In this document: piece by piece, positions 52,301 to 62,634 of the stretch
How the letters are laid out: the number at the start of each line of letters is the position of its first letter
Position numbering within the stretch: the first letter of the stretch is position 1
Source: Pratylenchus scribneri
Taxonomy: Eukaryota; Nematoda; Chromadorea; Rhabditida; Pratylenchidae
DNA: 64,000 nt
NCBI GenBank assembly: GCA_030063045.1
Contig: JAQSEB010000059.1
Span: 2,232,001 to 2,296,000, forward strand
Direction: 5' to 3'
Position numbers and translations under genes: made by a program
Notes under the pieces: model-generated
Seen by the model: the letters and a program-made list of their open reading frames with translations, nothing else
Told to the model about the DNA's origin: nothing
Database searches by the model: none

Positions 52301-55300
52301 AATGAAGTCGGCAATAATTTTTTTACCTCCATTAAAGCCTGCCAAAATTCATCGATATTCTGGCAACCAGAAAAAGTGCCGGAAGCAGCTAAAATAGCCA
52401 AATCCTTTTCCGGTCGAATCCAACGAAGCCAATTTTCTCCATTTTCATTATTATTTATTAATTCATTTTTGGCAATTTGGCCCAATTCCGTGGAAGGCTG
52501 CACTCTCCTAGCCAAAATGCCATCAATTTGAAGGAGCAATATTTTTTGCACAGAAAATGATTCAGAAGAAGCAAAAATTTTGACATTTCCTCCGGCAAAT
52601 TTGCTTCCTTCTCCAGGAGTTGCATTTCCAATGGCGAAAATGTGGGTAGTTCCTTTTATCATTTTATTGGCCGATTGTAAATACCATCGAACATTTTGAA
52701 TGGAAATTGGCATATAAAATGCCCGATTATCTGCATGGAAAAGGCCAATGGCCAATGTTTGAAGGCCAAATTCAATAAGAGCCCAAATCGGAGGTAATAA
52801 ATATTTATTTGTCATTTTTTGTGGCAAATCAGCCATTTCCGTGTGAACCAAAATATTTGAGCCAACAGCGGTTTGGCGCACAAAAGCGCGGTGGATAATT
52901 TGCATTTCCTGCCCATAGTCCATACCCAAGGAGCGCAATTTTGAATAAAAAGTTTCTTTGGAGCTTTTTTGCCAATCCTCGATTTTGATGTTCATTTGAC
53001 ATTCTTCAAGGGTATCATCTATTTGAGAAAAAGGACAAAATCATTGGATTTATGTTGAGATTACAAACCATTCTCCCCATTCTGTTGATGCTGTTGAATT
53101 TTGCATCGTGATAATTGTTGTTGTTTTCCCTCTTTATCATCAATCACCAATTCCATCATCCATTCATTTTCTTCATTTTTACGTTCAATCAGTTTCGTAT
53201 CCTTCCATTCATTCAGCCACAATTTATTCAAGAATTCAATGTTGCTAATGTCAATCAAAATTTTATCTGATTTTGGTTGTGATTTTGCCAAAATTTGTTC
53301 AAAAAATCGATGAATTTGAATGGCGGCTGGCACCAATGGGCGGCCATTTAAGCGATGATTTAATGCAGTAATTTTGGGCCATTCTGCCTCCAATTTGAAA
53401 AAATCTAATGGCAAATTCTTGGAAAAAGTTGATTCAACATTGACAGCTTCAAATTCTGTTGGAATTCCCTTAAGAGATGTGTCCAAATATTGGCCACAAT
53501 TTGTTCTCATTTCACAAAATTTTGCCTTTTTATTTTCCTCATTTTTTATTGTATTTCTTCTGATTCCTTTCCCTTCATTTTCATCATTTTTTCTCAATAA
53601 TCCATCCTTTGTAGATCCTGCAAATCCGATCATTTTCCTTTCGAATTTTTCACTCAAAAATTCGGCCAATTTTTCGACATTTCCCCGTTCAAATAAATCC
53701 AATACGGAAATGCTCAATTTGTCGAATCCATTTTTGGCCAATTCCACATTTAATAAATGCGTAAATTGATATAGGCCAAAAGAGTCAAGGCCCAATTCCA
53801 TGAAGCCTTGCTGGGAATTGATAAATTCATTGCCAACCATTTTGGACAAAACTCGTTGTATGAGGGGAAAAAATTCATTTTTGTCAATTGGTCGATTTCT
53901 TTGTCCGAAAATTTGATCCGCATTTTGTCCATTTAATTCGTCATTCTCATCAAATTGCTTAAATCTTCGCCAAAGGGCCGGTCTCTGTTGTCGAAGCCGT
54001 TCAAAATTGAATTTGCCACAAATCCATTGGACTGGTTTCATCCTCAATGCCATCTCAAAACAATGAAGGGCCACAGAAGTGCGAAGTCCATCGAGACCAA
54101 TCCAACGCAATTGTTCATTTATACCGGGACGATTGGCGGCCATTCCAACCTAAAAATGGACATAAGTAAGTCCTTTAATGAAAATAAAAAGGAAATAAAA
54201 TTTGTAATTTTTAATCCATTCACCCTTTTAACCCATAAACCAACTTGCAGCCAATTTGCCCAATTCAATGTGGTGCCAACTCGTCCTTCAGCCCTTCTCC
54301 TCTGGATTAGTGCATCGCAAAGGGCATTTGTGGCTGCATAAACGGATTGACCCGGACTGGGATGGAGTGAAGCAAGGGAAGAATTAATGATAAAATGGGA
54401 TGGTTCCAATTTGAATTTGTCCAGCAAAGATGTGAGAATAAGGGCACCACCCGCTTTTGCCTCCAAAATGTTGGCCATTGCCGGAGGGTCCATTGCTGCC
54501 ATCGGGGCATTCAGGAGGAAACCGGCCGAATGAATTAGCCCATTCAATTGGCGCATTTCTGGTCTATAAATTGGGCACATAATAGCGAGAGTGAATTTGG
54601 TTATAAAACACCGTTGAAATAATTGTTCCATTTGTTGAATGTTGGCCACATCAGTGAGGATCAATTCCACATGGCATCGATACAATTGCCGCATTTCTTC
54701 TAAAGTTTGCCAAAAATGCTGGGATTTAGGTCGATTCCGGGCCAACAGAAACAAACTATCCAATTGAGGGGCAAAATTATGGACAAGCCATTGGGCCATC
54801 TTTTCAAAAGGGGGATGGAAATTTGATGGGAATTTTTTGGTTAATTATAAATAAATAAAATAATTCATTAATCTTTTAATCCATTCGCTTTGCTCACTTC
54901 CAGTCCAATTCCACCAGTGCCTCCGGTAATCAGCCATGTTCCTTTTGGTTTATCCCAATCGTTTTCGTCCATTTCCGTGCATTCAATTCTTTTAAAGCAG
55001 AATTCCCTCTGATCATTGGCCAATTCAATTTGACCATTTTCCGTTTGCAAATTTTGCAGAAAACATTTGGCAAATGCCCAATGAAGGGAATTGTCCAAAT
55101 GGCCATTTCGAATTTGGATTTTTGTGGTGGGATTAGATTTGAGATGGTGGAGAATGGAGCGGGCAAAAAGGAGAAGGGCATTGGCAAAATTGGATAGAAG
55201 AGTGAATTCAGGGAATTGGCTGGCATTATTGAAATTAAATTGAAGGCGAATTGAAATAATCTGACAATGAATTGAACAAAATTATAAAATCCTATATTTG

Positions 55301-58300
55301 CTCCTAAATTCCATTCACCTTGTTTTCTTCTCCATTATCCTCCCAATTTATTGTGCCGAATATTTGTTCACAATACAATTGCACATTTTCTTCAAATTCC
55401 TCCTCAAATTCATTCAAATCCAATTCCATCCTTTTTTCGTGCCCATTTTCCTTCCTTTTAATTGCAAATTCCATTCTTTTGTTTGTTTCAATTTGAACAA
55501 AAATGAAAATGTCCTCAGGCTCCTTCATAAAATAATTGGTTGATACTGATTTGTTCCAATTCGATGTTGTTCCCTTCTCTTTCAATTCCATTAATTCAAA
55601 AATACAATTCATTGCCTCCTTTCGATCATTTTCTTCTTCCATTTTAATTCGTGTGCCAATGCCATTCTCATTATTTTTAGTGGCAATTGATAAATCCATT
55701 TTTGTTGAATCATTTCTATTCAATTTTCCTTCCAATTCTTTTCCATTCCATTTTTCATCATAATAATCTCCTATTCCGTGCTTTTCCTCGGCTTCTCTCA
55801 TTCCTTTCTCCTTTATTTCGACCATTTTCCCAGCATTGGCTTCCAAATTTTGGCCCATTCTTTTGCGCACCAATTCAACCAAATCAGCCACCTTTCTCGC
55901 CATGAACACTTCCCCAGTTGAAATCGCCTTTCGTCCCTCTTTTCCCAATCCAAATTCTTTGTTCAATTGTTGGGCCAATGCCATCAATGCCAATGAATCC
56001 AGGCCCAATTGGGTGAGGCTTGAATGTAACCAATTTGAGGGAAGTTGACCGGATGGAAGAGTGGAACAAAGCAATGAATGCATTGAATGGATCAACGGCG
56101 AATTTGTCAAAGAATTTGAGGAAATATTGTCCTAGAAAAATGAAATTTAGGTATATTGTCATTTGGGGGAAATTAATTCATTTTCAAAGGGGTAATTATT
56201 CAACTTTTCTTGGGCTTACTAAATTGGACAATTTTTTGGCATTCATAAAAATGATATTCCCCATTCTCCTCACCTTTTTCAATTCATTATCCTTCTGTCC
56301 AAATCCTTTTCCTCTTTTTTGTTCATTTTTATTCCATTCATTTTGGCCTCGTCTATTATTTTCTTCACCATTTTCCATTCCATCTTTGAATTTTGCTCGA
56401 ACCAATAAATTCCCATTTGGCCCAAAAATGTTCGCCTCCTTGTTTTCCAAATTCCATTCCATTTCGTATTCATCCATTCTTCCAATTTCCTCATTATTTT
56501 TGTATTTTTCATCAAAAAACATTTCCACCCATTCCAAATTTTCCATAAATTTCTCATACGATTCAAGGCGATAAAACTTCGTTAAAATCTACAAAAAAGT
56601 TAGCAAAATTTAACCAAAAATGTATCAAAAAATGCCTGAATGATTGTTGCCTCCAGCAAAATTGGATTGAATAAAAATTGAATTCCATTTTCAAGTCGAT
56701 TTGATGCGCACATTTTCCATTTATTTTTGGCCAATTTGATGAATTCCACTTTCCATTTTGGCCCATAATTTATTCCAATTCCATTAAAATGATCCGAATA
56801 ATTTAGGTCCATTTCCTTCATCGAATTGTCCATTAATTTTGTTTGTTTTTGTTGAAAATTCGATTTTAATTTAATTTCGGCTATGCATAATTTTTGCCTT
56901 CCATTTTCCTCATCATCTTTTCCAATTGCCCAAATTTCAATTTGAGCCACATTTTCCTTTGAAGGGTAAATTTCCGTCCGAACCCATTGTCTTCCATCCG
57001 GTGGCAATTCGATGGCATTGAATTGACGAATTTGGATGGAAATGCCGGTGGGACATTTTTGGAAATGTTCTTGGCCTATGGCAGCCAACATTTCCAGCAA
57101 AGGGCCAATTCCAAGCAAAATTGGGCGACCATTCAAAAACAGCTAAATTCATAATTTGATATTTGATTCCATCAATTTTGCCACCAACACCAACCTGTCC
57201 CATCCATGTGAATCTTTTCGCACAGACCAATCCTTCAAATCGTTGGATTCCATCCATTTTTGATTCTTCCACTCGATTGCCCAATAATGGATGATCAAAA
57301 TTGGCCCAGCCATCTTTTCCACTCCAAAAACGTTTGGACAAATCGAAGGGATATTTGGGCCTTGGCAAAAGTTGGAGGAGGGAAGGACCTTCAATTGGGA
57401 ATATTTCGGCCCATTCCAATGGAATTCCAAGGCAATGGGCATGGCCAAAAATGTGGCACAAATCCAAAGGGGAATTTAGTGAGGCGAATGAGAATTTATC
57501 AGAAAAAGGTCCAATAATCAAAGGAAAATATTGGACATTTGCGGCAGATGCTGCTTCCATTTTTGATTGTTTTGGAATATTTTTGCCAATTTCTGAATTG
57601 TTTAAAATAAGATTTTTGAATGCAGTAGATTTTGAATAAACAAATAAGTGTCTAAATACCCCTAAATCAATGGAATATTATTCATAAATTCACCTTCAAT
57701 GCCACCTTCCATTTCGGTTAAACATTTTTGTATTGATGTTTTATTCAAATTATCTTCTTTCCAAATAAATTCCCTCAACATGTCCAAAGGGCCATTTTGT
57801 TCGCCAATTTCTTCTGCCTCTTCACGGATAACACCAAATTTGATCAATATTCGGAATCGGGCAAATGAATCGGCCAATTTGAGCAAATTTCGGTGGCCAC
57901 ATTTTTGACCAATTAATTCCCTCTCATTTACATCAATTTTGCGAAGGAATGTGCGAAATTTGTGTCGATAGATGGGAAATTCTCGATGGAATGATGCTTG
58001 AAAATTAGGCCAAAAACCAAGTCGAAATCGAATGGCAGAAAAATGAGGCTGAAAATGGAAGAATTCAAATTAAAAATAGGCAAAAGAAAATATGCCCGAT
58101 GAGGATATTTAAATTTTAAAGAATTAGGAATTCTATTTATTTGGTATTACAAAGGCCATTTGGTTTCAAAAAATTTCACCTTTTTGACAATTTCCATTCT
58201 TCCATTTTCCTCGCCAAAAATCAATGCAGCCCGAAACGGCCAATGATGATTTGTGGCCAAAAGAGCGGATGCAGCACAAATTCCCTGGATTGGCCAATTT

Positions 58301-61300
58301 CCGGCCTCAATTTCCTTCAAATTCGATTCAATCAATTTTTCCATTGACCAATTTGATTTGGCACAAATTGGCAAAATTCGTTGCCATCCACAGGAACAAT
58401 CCGCTTGAATTTGGCGTCGAATGGCTGTTGATTGGGTGAAATGGATGGAATGATTTACAGATAAAATGGCACAGGCCAGGGTGCCGGCAACCCCAAATGA
58501 ACTGATGCCACCCAACAATGGCACTTTTGGAGGAGGCTAAAATTGGAAGAAACATTAAATTTTGATTTATGTTTTTCGGATAAAAGCAATGAATTTTTAC
58601 CGAAACAATCCAAATTTAATGCTATTCTTTTTATAATTTTCACCTCATTTTCTCCTTCATCCATTCCACTAATCATTTCCATCAAATTTTCGCCTTTCAC
58701 TACAATTTTGAGGGGCCAATTTGCCTTTGAATCGTTGAATTCCGCTAACATCCCCTTTTGGATTTCTGGATTCAATTTTTGAAAATGAGCAAGGGGTGGC
58801 ACGAATCCATGATGCAATTGGAGGATTGCCTTCATTGTGCCAACAAGGCCTGAGGCCGCCTCAGTATGGCCAATGTTCGCTTTCTAAGTTAACAATGAAT
58901 TTGATAGTTCTAATTTAAATCTACTGCTGTTCCAGCAAATATTTGAGATGGCATTTTTTCATGGGAAAGTGCTCTAGCCAATGCCAAGTATTCCACTGGA
59001 TCCCCAAGTGCCGTTCCCGTTCCATGACATTCCCAAAAATGAAGTTTCTTCTTTTTTTCAACGTCAATTTGGGCCAAACATCGTTTAATTAATTCTTGTT
59101 GGGCCAATCCATTTGGTGCTGTCATTGCTGCACTTCGACCATCGTGACCAGTTTCAATTGCCTTAAAAGAATATTCAAATATTTTACCAAAAATGCACCT
59201 CAATGACGGCCCAATGCGGAATTTGTTCCAATTCCTCCTCCGTTTCTATTCCCTCCAATAACATTGTCACACATCCATCCGCTCGTCCGTAGCCCATTGC
59301 AGAAGCATCGAATGCCCGGCAACGACCATCTTCAGACAGCATTCCGCCATTTGCACGTTGAACTGATCATGATGAATATTTTGGAATCAATTATTTAAAT
59401 TTAGTAACCCAAGAATAGATTTATTTAAAATTGACCGAAATACATAAATGACCATTTTATCAGTTCAATCGACTTAATTTAACATTTTTACCTCGATAGG
59501 ATGTTTTCCAATAAAAAATATTACATAAAAACCCGAAAATTATGGAAATATATCTCACCTAAACCCTTTGCCGTCAGTGTCAAATTTACTCCGCCAACAA
59601 TGGCTCGAGGGCATCGACCTTTTTGGATTGCATCGACGGCCAATTGCATTGCCACAAGAGAGGAGGAACAGGCTGTATCGACGGAAATGGCTGGGCCTCT
59701 AAAAAATATTTAAATTATTATTTTGGTGCAGTTTAATTAATTTAATTTATGACGAAAAAAAGAATTGACACCTGCCGGGTTCGAACCGGCGTCCTCCAGT
59801 GTGTGAGACTGGCGTGATAACCAACTACACCAAGGTGCCTTGATAGGACTCATCTTATTTCTCTCTTTCCTTTCTTCTGCCTCATTTCTAACCAATTCCC
59901 CTTTTTTACTGACTGAGTGAGGGAAAAATGTGAAGGATTCTTATTTTTATTGCAAATTGGCCTTCACTTCATTCCAACTTCCAAATTATTTTAAATCTAT
60001 TTTTTTCTTTTTGCTTTTACCTGATGAGCTTATCAGTGAAGATGAATTAAAATTTATAGAAATTAATGGAATTGTCCATATGAGTTGTGAAAAATTGGAT
60101 TATTGGATAGACCAATTCCTCCGTTTTGTAAATTCAATTTAATAAAAACAGTCCAATATTCAATCCAAACTTGCCTGCTATCAAAAAAATGTGCCAGTCG
60201 TCCTGAAACGGTCGAAGCGGCTGCGCCCAACATTTGGAGTGCATTTTCCTGGTCATCAGCCAATTCCGAATATTCGGAGCCCATGAATCCAATAAAAAAT
60301 CCACATTGTCCCAATGATTTGGGCGAATTGGTGTAGCCGGCTTTGTCCAAACATTCCAAAACACATTCCATCAAGATTCGATGCTGTGGATCAATTGCAG
60401 TTGTTTCCATGGCGGAAAGGCCGAAAAAATTGGCATCAAATGCGGCCAAATCACGGCGAAGGAAATGGCCACCCTCGACTTAAAATTAAATTGATATTTA
60501 CCAGAGCAAAATTATATTAAAAATAAATAAACTTAACTCTATCGAATAAAATTACTTTTATTCATCGTTATTATCTAGCTCGAAAATATTGTCACATCAA
60601 AAAAAGAATAACTAGCCTGGAATATTTCTACCATTGAATGTTCCTTTAATCAGCGAATTCCTCTCAACAATTCGGTTGGCCGGAATTCGTTGATCAGTTG
60701 TGCCAATTTGGCAAAGAAGTGTCCAAAATTGTTCAGGGGAATTGATTCCATCGGGCAGTTGGCAAGCCATTGAACGAATGATAACTTTCTAGAAATTAAT
60801 TCAATTTAATAAAGCAAATAAAAAGGCCTAAAAGGGGTTTTTCATAATTGAATACTGATATTGAAGTCCAAATTTTTTATATTTAAACTTTTATTTTTTG
60901 TACATATAGGATCAATAAATTGAATGTTTTTTAGACTTGCCTTTCCTCTCTCTTCTGGGCCAATTTCTTTTGGAATGACAATTTCGGGCATTGGCCTAAA
61001 GAGTAAATCGTTGATCTTCAATAGCATTTCATCCCGTTTAGGCATCAAAATCCAGCAATTCCCTAATGCAGGTCCCTCCAAATTGACCGTGAAATACATT
61101 TTAACCCCCTCGATGCTTTCCATGCCCGTCAATTTTTTGCCAATTTCCATTCTGCCAATTGAAAATGGCACCAAACATTGTTTTGGTAATTCGCCCGAAT
61201 CGGCCTCCTTCATTATGCAAAATGCCATTGCTTGCCAAAGTCCATCCAATTGAATATCCAATTCCCCCAAATTCGGCCTCAAATTAAATTGTCCCCAGGC

Positions 61301-61813
61301 AGAAAATCGACCTTCCTCAAAGCCAATCCCATATTCCAGATGATCGATTGAACGGAATGAAGGTCCATAGCGATATCCAATTCCTTGCATAAATTCATAG
61401 AATTCAGTGTGGCAAATTTTTTTAGGGAATGGTGGCTTTGGAATATGCCAAATTGTGGATTCATTGGATTTGGATGGGCCAATCCTTTTGGCGACAAGCA
61501 ACATTGGTCCATTAGCTTCGAAAATATTGATGCGAAATCCAAGATCATTTGGCTCAATTTTTTGCTTCAAATTAATTTCAAATTTTCGCTTTTGACCACT
61601 TCTTTCTGACAGCAAAATAGGTTTAAGCAAGAAAATTTCTTCAAAAATTTGTCCATCTTTTTCATTATGATTATTTGGCAATTTTGCATTGAAAATCAAT
61701 GTGCGTATTAGCAAACTGGACCCAGGCAATACAATTTGTCCATTTTGAAGGCGATGATCCATAAAATTATCAGAAAATTCCAAAATGATTTCATTGTGGT
61801 CATTTTTTGGCAT
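45290..61813 (-). CDS. Multidomain type I polyketide synthase
   Basis: A giant cytosolic assembly-line enzyme in many exons on the minus strand. Domains from N- to C-terminus are DH1, KS1, a decayed AT, DH2, ACP1, KR, ACP2, DH3, KS2, AT, ACP3 (PCP-like) and TE; each has its own entry. KS, AT, KR, ACP and TE active-site motifs are readable, so the identification is firm. Introns, nematode-like exon sizes and neighbouring animal genes show it is a resident nuclear gene. Nematodes have a PKS (PKS-1 in C. elegans) that works with a peptide synthetase to make nemamides; homology to it is likely but inferred. The start at 61813 is tentative, because the protein would begin inside a DH domain. At least three introns have GC donors. 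The stop follows an Ala/Ser/Met-rich end at 45292-45290. Confidence 0.88.
46560..46830 (-). other. PKS domain ACP3 (PCP-like carrier)
   Basis: Carrier domain with site [17 protein letters not shown], which looks more like the GGHS/GGNS site of peptidyl carriers than the LGLDS of ACP1 and ACP2. [17 protein letters not shown] forms the last helix. It directly precedes the thioesterase. Confidence 0.75.
47210..50150 (-). other. PKS domain AT (acyltransferase)
   Basis: Loads extender units onto ACP3. The first loop reads FFGPQGVQFPGM across an 896-bp intron that holds a minisatellite. The serine motif is [12 protein letters not shown] and the specificity motif GFHSPKLM is of the malonyl type (phenylalanine at the key place), followed by SNLDGKLL and [14 protein letters not shown]. 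All catalytic parts are present. Confidence 0.8.
49079..49850. repeat. Minisatellite of ~40-bp units in a PKS intron
   Basis: About twenty degenerate direct copies of a unit near CTTTCCGGAAAACACAAATC followed by TAACTGGATGAAACACATTT. It lies wholly within the AT intron 49908-49013. Units share TTTCCGGAAA and, on the other strand, AAATGTGTTT with the array in the TBCD intron. Confidence 0.92.
50500..52470 (-). other. PKS domain KS2 (ketosynthase)
   Basis: Begins [21 protein letters not shown], then [14 protein letters not shown], the cysteine site [15 protein letters not shown], the first histidine in [11 protein letters not shown] (Thr changed to Ala in the motif), [12 protein letters not shown], and the end [20 protein letters not shown] 44-nt intron (51607-51564) has a GC donor. 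The exon starting at 52245 reads an in-frame TGA at its third codon if the obvious acceptor is used, so this KS may be broken or spliced differently. Confidence 0.75.
52470..53460 (-). other. PKS domain DH3
   Basis: Dehydratase-like fold placed after ACP2 and before KS2. The histidine motif is kept ([15 protein letters not shown]) and the YGP-type motif reads [10 protein letters not shown]. The second site has glutamate in place of aspartate ([10 protein letters not shown]). Activity is uncertain. This position fits the split-module order seen in some trans-AT synthases, or a hotdog domain acting on the upstream ACP. Confidence 0.6.
53650..53890 (-). other. PKS domain ACP2
   Basis: Second carrier domain. 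The phosphopantetheine site is [15 protein letters not shown], with [14 protein letters not shown] in the last helix. It directly follows the KR. Confidence 0.8.
54140..55260 (-). other. PKS domain KR (ketoreductase)
   Basis: NADPH-dependent reductase. The structural half precedes [13 protein letters not shown], the Rossmann loop. Catalytic residues are visible as the lysine in [12 protein letters not shown], the serine in [15 protein letters not shown], and tyrosine and asparagine in [13 protein letters not shown]. It looks functional. Confidence 0.85.
55870..56110 (-). other. PKS domain ACP1
   Basis: Acyl carrier domain with the phosphopantetheine site [18 protein letters not shown]. It is followed by a long Lys/Glu-rich, probably disordered linker before the KR. 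An ACP ahead of the KR is an unusual order. Confidence 0.8.
56600..57570 (-). other. PKS post-AT linker and domain DH2 (probably inactive)
   Basis: After the linker comes [14 protein letters not shown], the usual first strand of a DH. The catalytic segment reads [13 protein letters not shown], with no histidine where DHRV would stand. The YGP motif is kept ([10 protein letters not shown]), but the D-x3-Q site is replaced by LLEATIIQ. The fold seems kept and the chemistry lost. Confidence 0.6.
57570..58046 (-). other. Vestigial acyltransferase after KS1
   Basis: Where an AT should follow KS1, only AT-like fragments remain: [13 protein letters not shown] resembles the helix after the GQGSQ loop, and [17 protein letters not shown] resembles the helix that leads into GHSxGE. 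The glycine-rich loop, the GHSxG serine motif and the FHS specificity motif are absent. The post-AT linker (downstream exon) is recognisable, ending [14 protein letters not shown]. Confidence 0.55.
58190..60788 (-). other. PKS domain KS1 (ketosynthase)
   Basis: Decarboxylative condensation domain. The start [14 protein letters not shown] is followed by [13 protein letters not shown], the cysteine site [12 protein letters not shown], the first histidine in [14 protein letters not shown], the second in [12 protein letters not shown], and the closing [11 protein letters not shown]. The catalytic triad is intact. It is split into several exons; the intron just before the cysteine exon (60174-59699) has a GC donor and contains a tRNA-Val gene. 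Confidence 0.9.
59766..59839 (-). tRNA. tRNA-Val (CAC)
   Basis: Reading the minus strand, acceptor stem GGCACCT pairs with AGGTGTC (one G-T pair) and the discriminator is A. The A box is TGTAGTTGG, the anticodon loop TCTCACACA gives CAC, and the T arm GCCGG/TTCGAAC/CCGGC is perfect. A T run follows. It sits in sense orientation within the KS1 intron of the polyketide synthase. Confidence 0.96.
60941..61813 (-). other. PKS domain DH1 (dehydratase)
   Basis: Double-hotdog dehydratase that would remove water from a beta-hydroxyacyl-ACP. The histidine motif is [14 protein letters not shown], the YGP motif is [16 protein letters not shown], and the second catalytic motif is LDGLWQ (D-x3-Q). All key residues are present. 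The usual HPLLG lead-in is missing, which is why the N-terminus of the gene is doubtful. The exon ends AAAG at a GC donor (GCAAGT). Confidence 0.75.
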
Positions 61814-62634
61814 TTTTGATTTATTACACAGACAAGGCAAATTGTGTATATTTTGAGGAGAAATGTGGAATATTCTTTATTTATCCATTCCATATCTCTT
61901 TTACCAATTCTTTTTTGGATGAGACGATGAAAATTGTGGCCAATTATTTGTGGCCCACAAAGGAAAAATAAGAGACCAATGGCCAAATGGAATTGTGACT
62001 TGTGAGACAAATGATGTTGTCATAATTTTTCGTATATTTATTGGCAATTTAAAATGCATGATATGGGCTAATTTTATTTGAGCAAAAATAGAAAAATAAA
62101 AATGAGGCAAAATCGTGAAATTTTAAAATATTTATTCATAAATTATTTTGTCAATTGTCTAAAATATTTAAAATTTTCATTAATACAAAATAAAATTGTT
62201 AAATGCACTTTGCTGGAATGTTAGGGGAATCAATCAATTTACGAAAAAAACAAAAAAAAACTAATCAATAAGGCATACTGTATATAAAATTCAAATAAAG
62301 GATGGTTCGCAATTTTTATGGCATTTTAATTTTAAAAGACAATTTATCCTCAAAGGAAAAAAAAGAAAAACATTGTTTTTTTGGAATTTTTCGTTTTCAT
62401 TTTTGCTTTTTTATTATGGGTTGGGTTAGGTTGCGGTTGAGATGGCGGGCGTGAATGTGAGCTATGAAATGAATGATAAAATTATTGAAAGAACAAAAAT
62501 AAAAACATTTACCCATCCCATCCATTAAATTCAGATATTATTTTACCTGATTAATTCTTAATAAATTAGGTATTTTTGTTCGCTTTGTTTTGTATTCCTT
62601 CCAACAATCATTTCCAATCCAACGAATTTTTATA
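61814..62634. other. Divergent spacer between PKS and eIF2A
   Basis: About 820 bp of AT-rich DNA between two divergent genes. If the PKS really starts near 61813, both promoters lie here. Otherwise it holds an unrecognised upstream PKS exon; an open frame at 62028-61908 ends at a GT but does not resemble a PKS domain. Confidence 0.45.

Noticed and set aside
45290..61813. Recent bacterial transfer as origin of the PKS
   Set aside because: Dozens of short introns, tRNA and minisatellite insertions in introns and nematode-like composition argue for a long-resident gene. Nematodes have native PKS genes.
61708..62110. Two overlapping frames upstream of the PKS start
   Set aside because: Neither resembles a PKS domain or joins DH1 through a convincing acceptor. 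Kept only as a question about the N-terminus.
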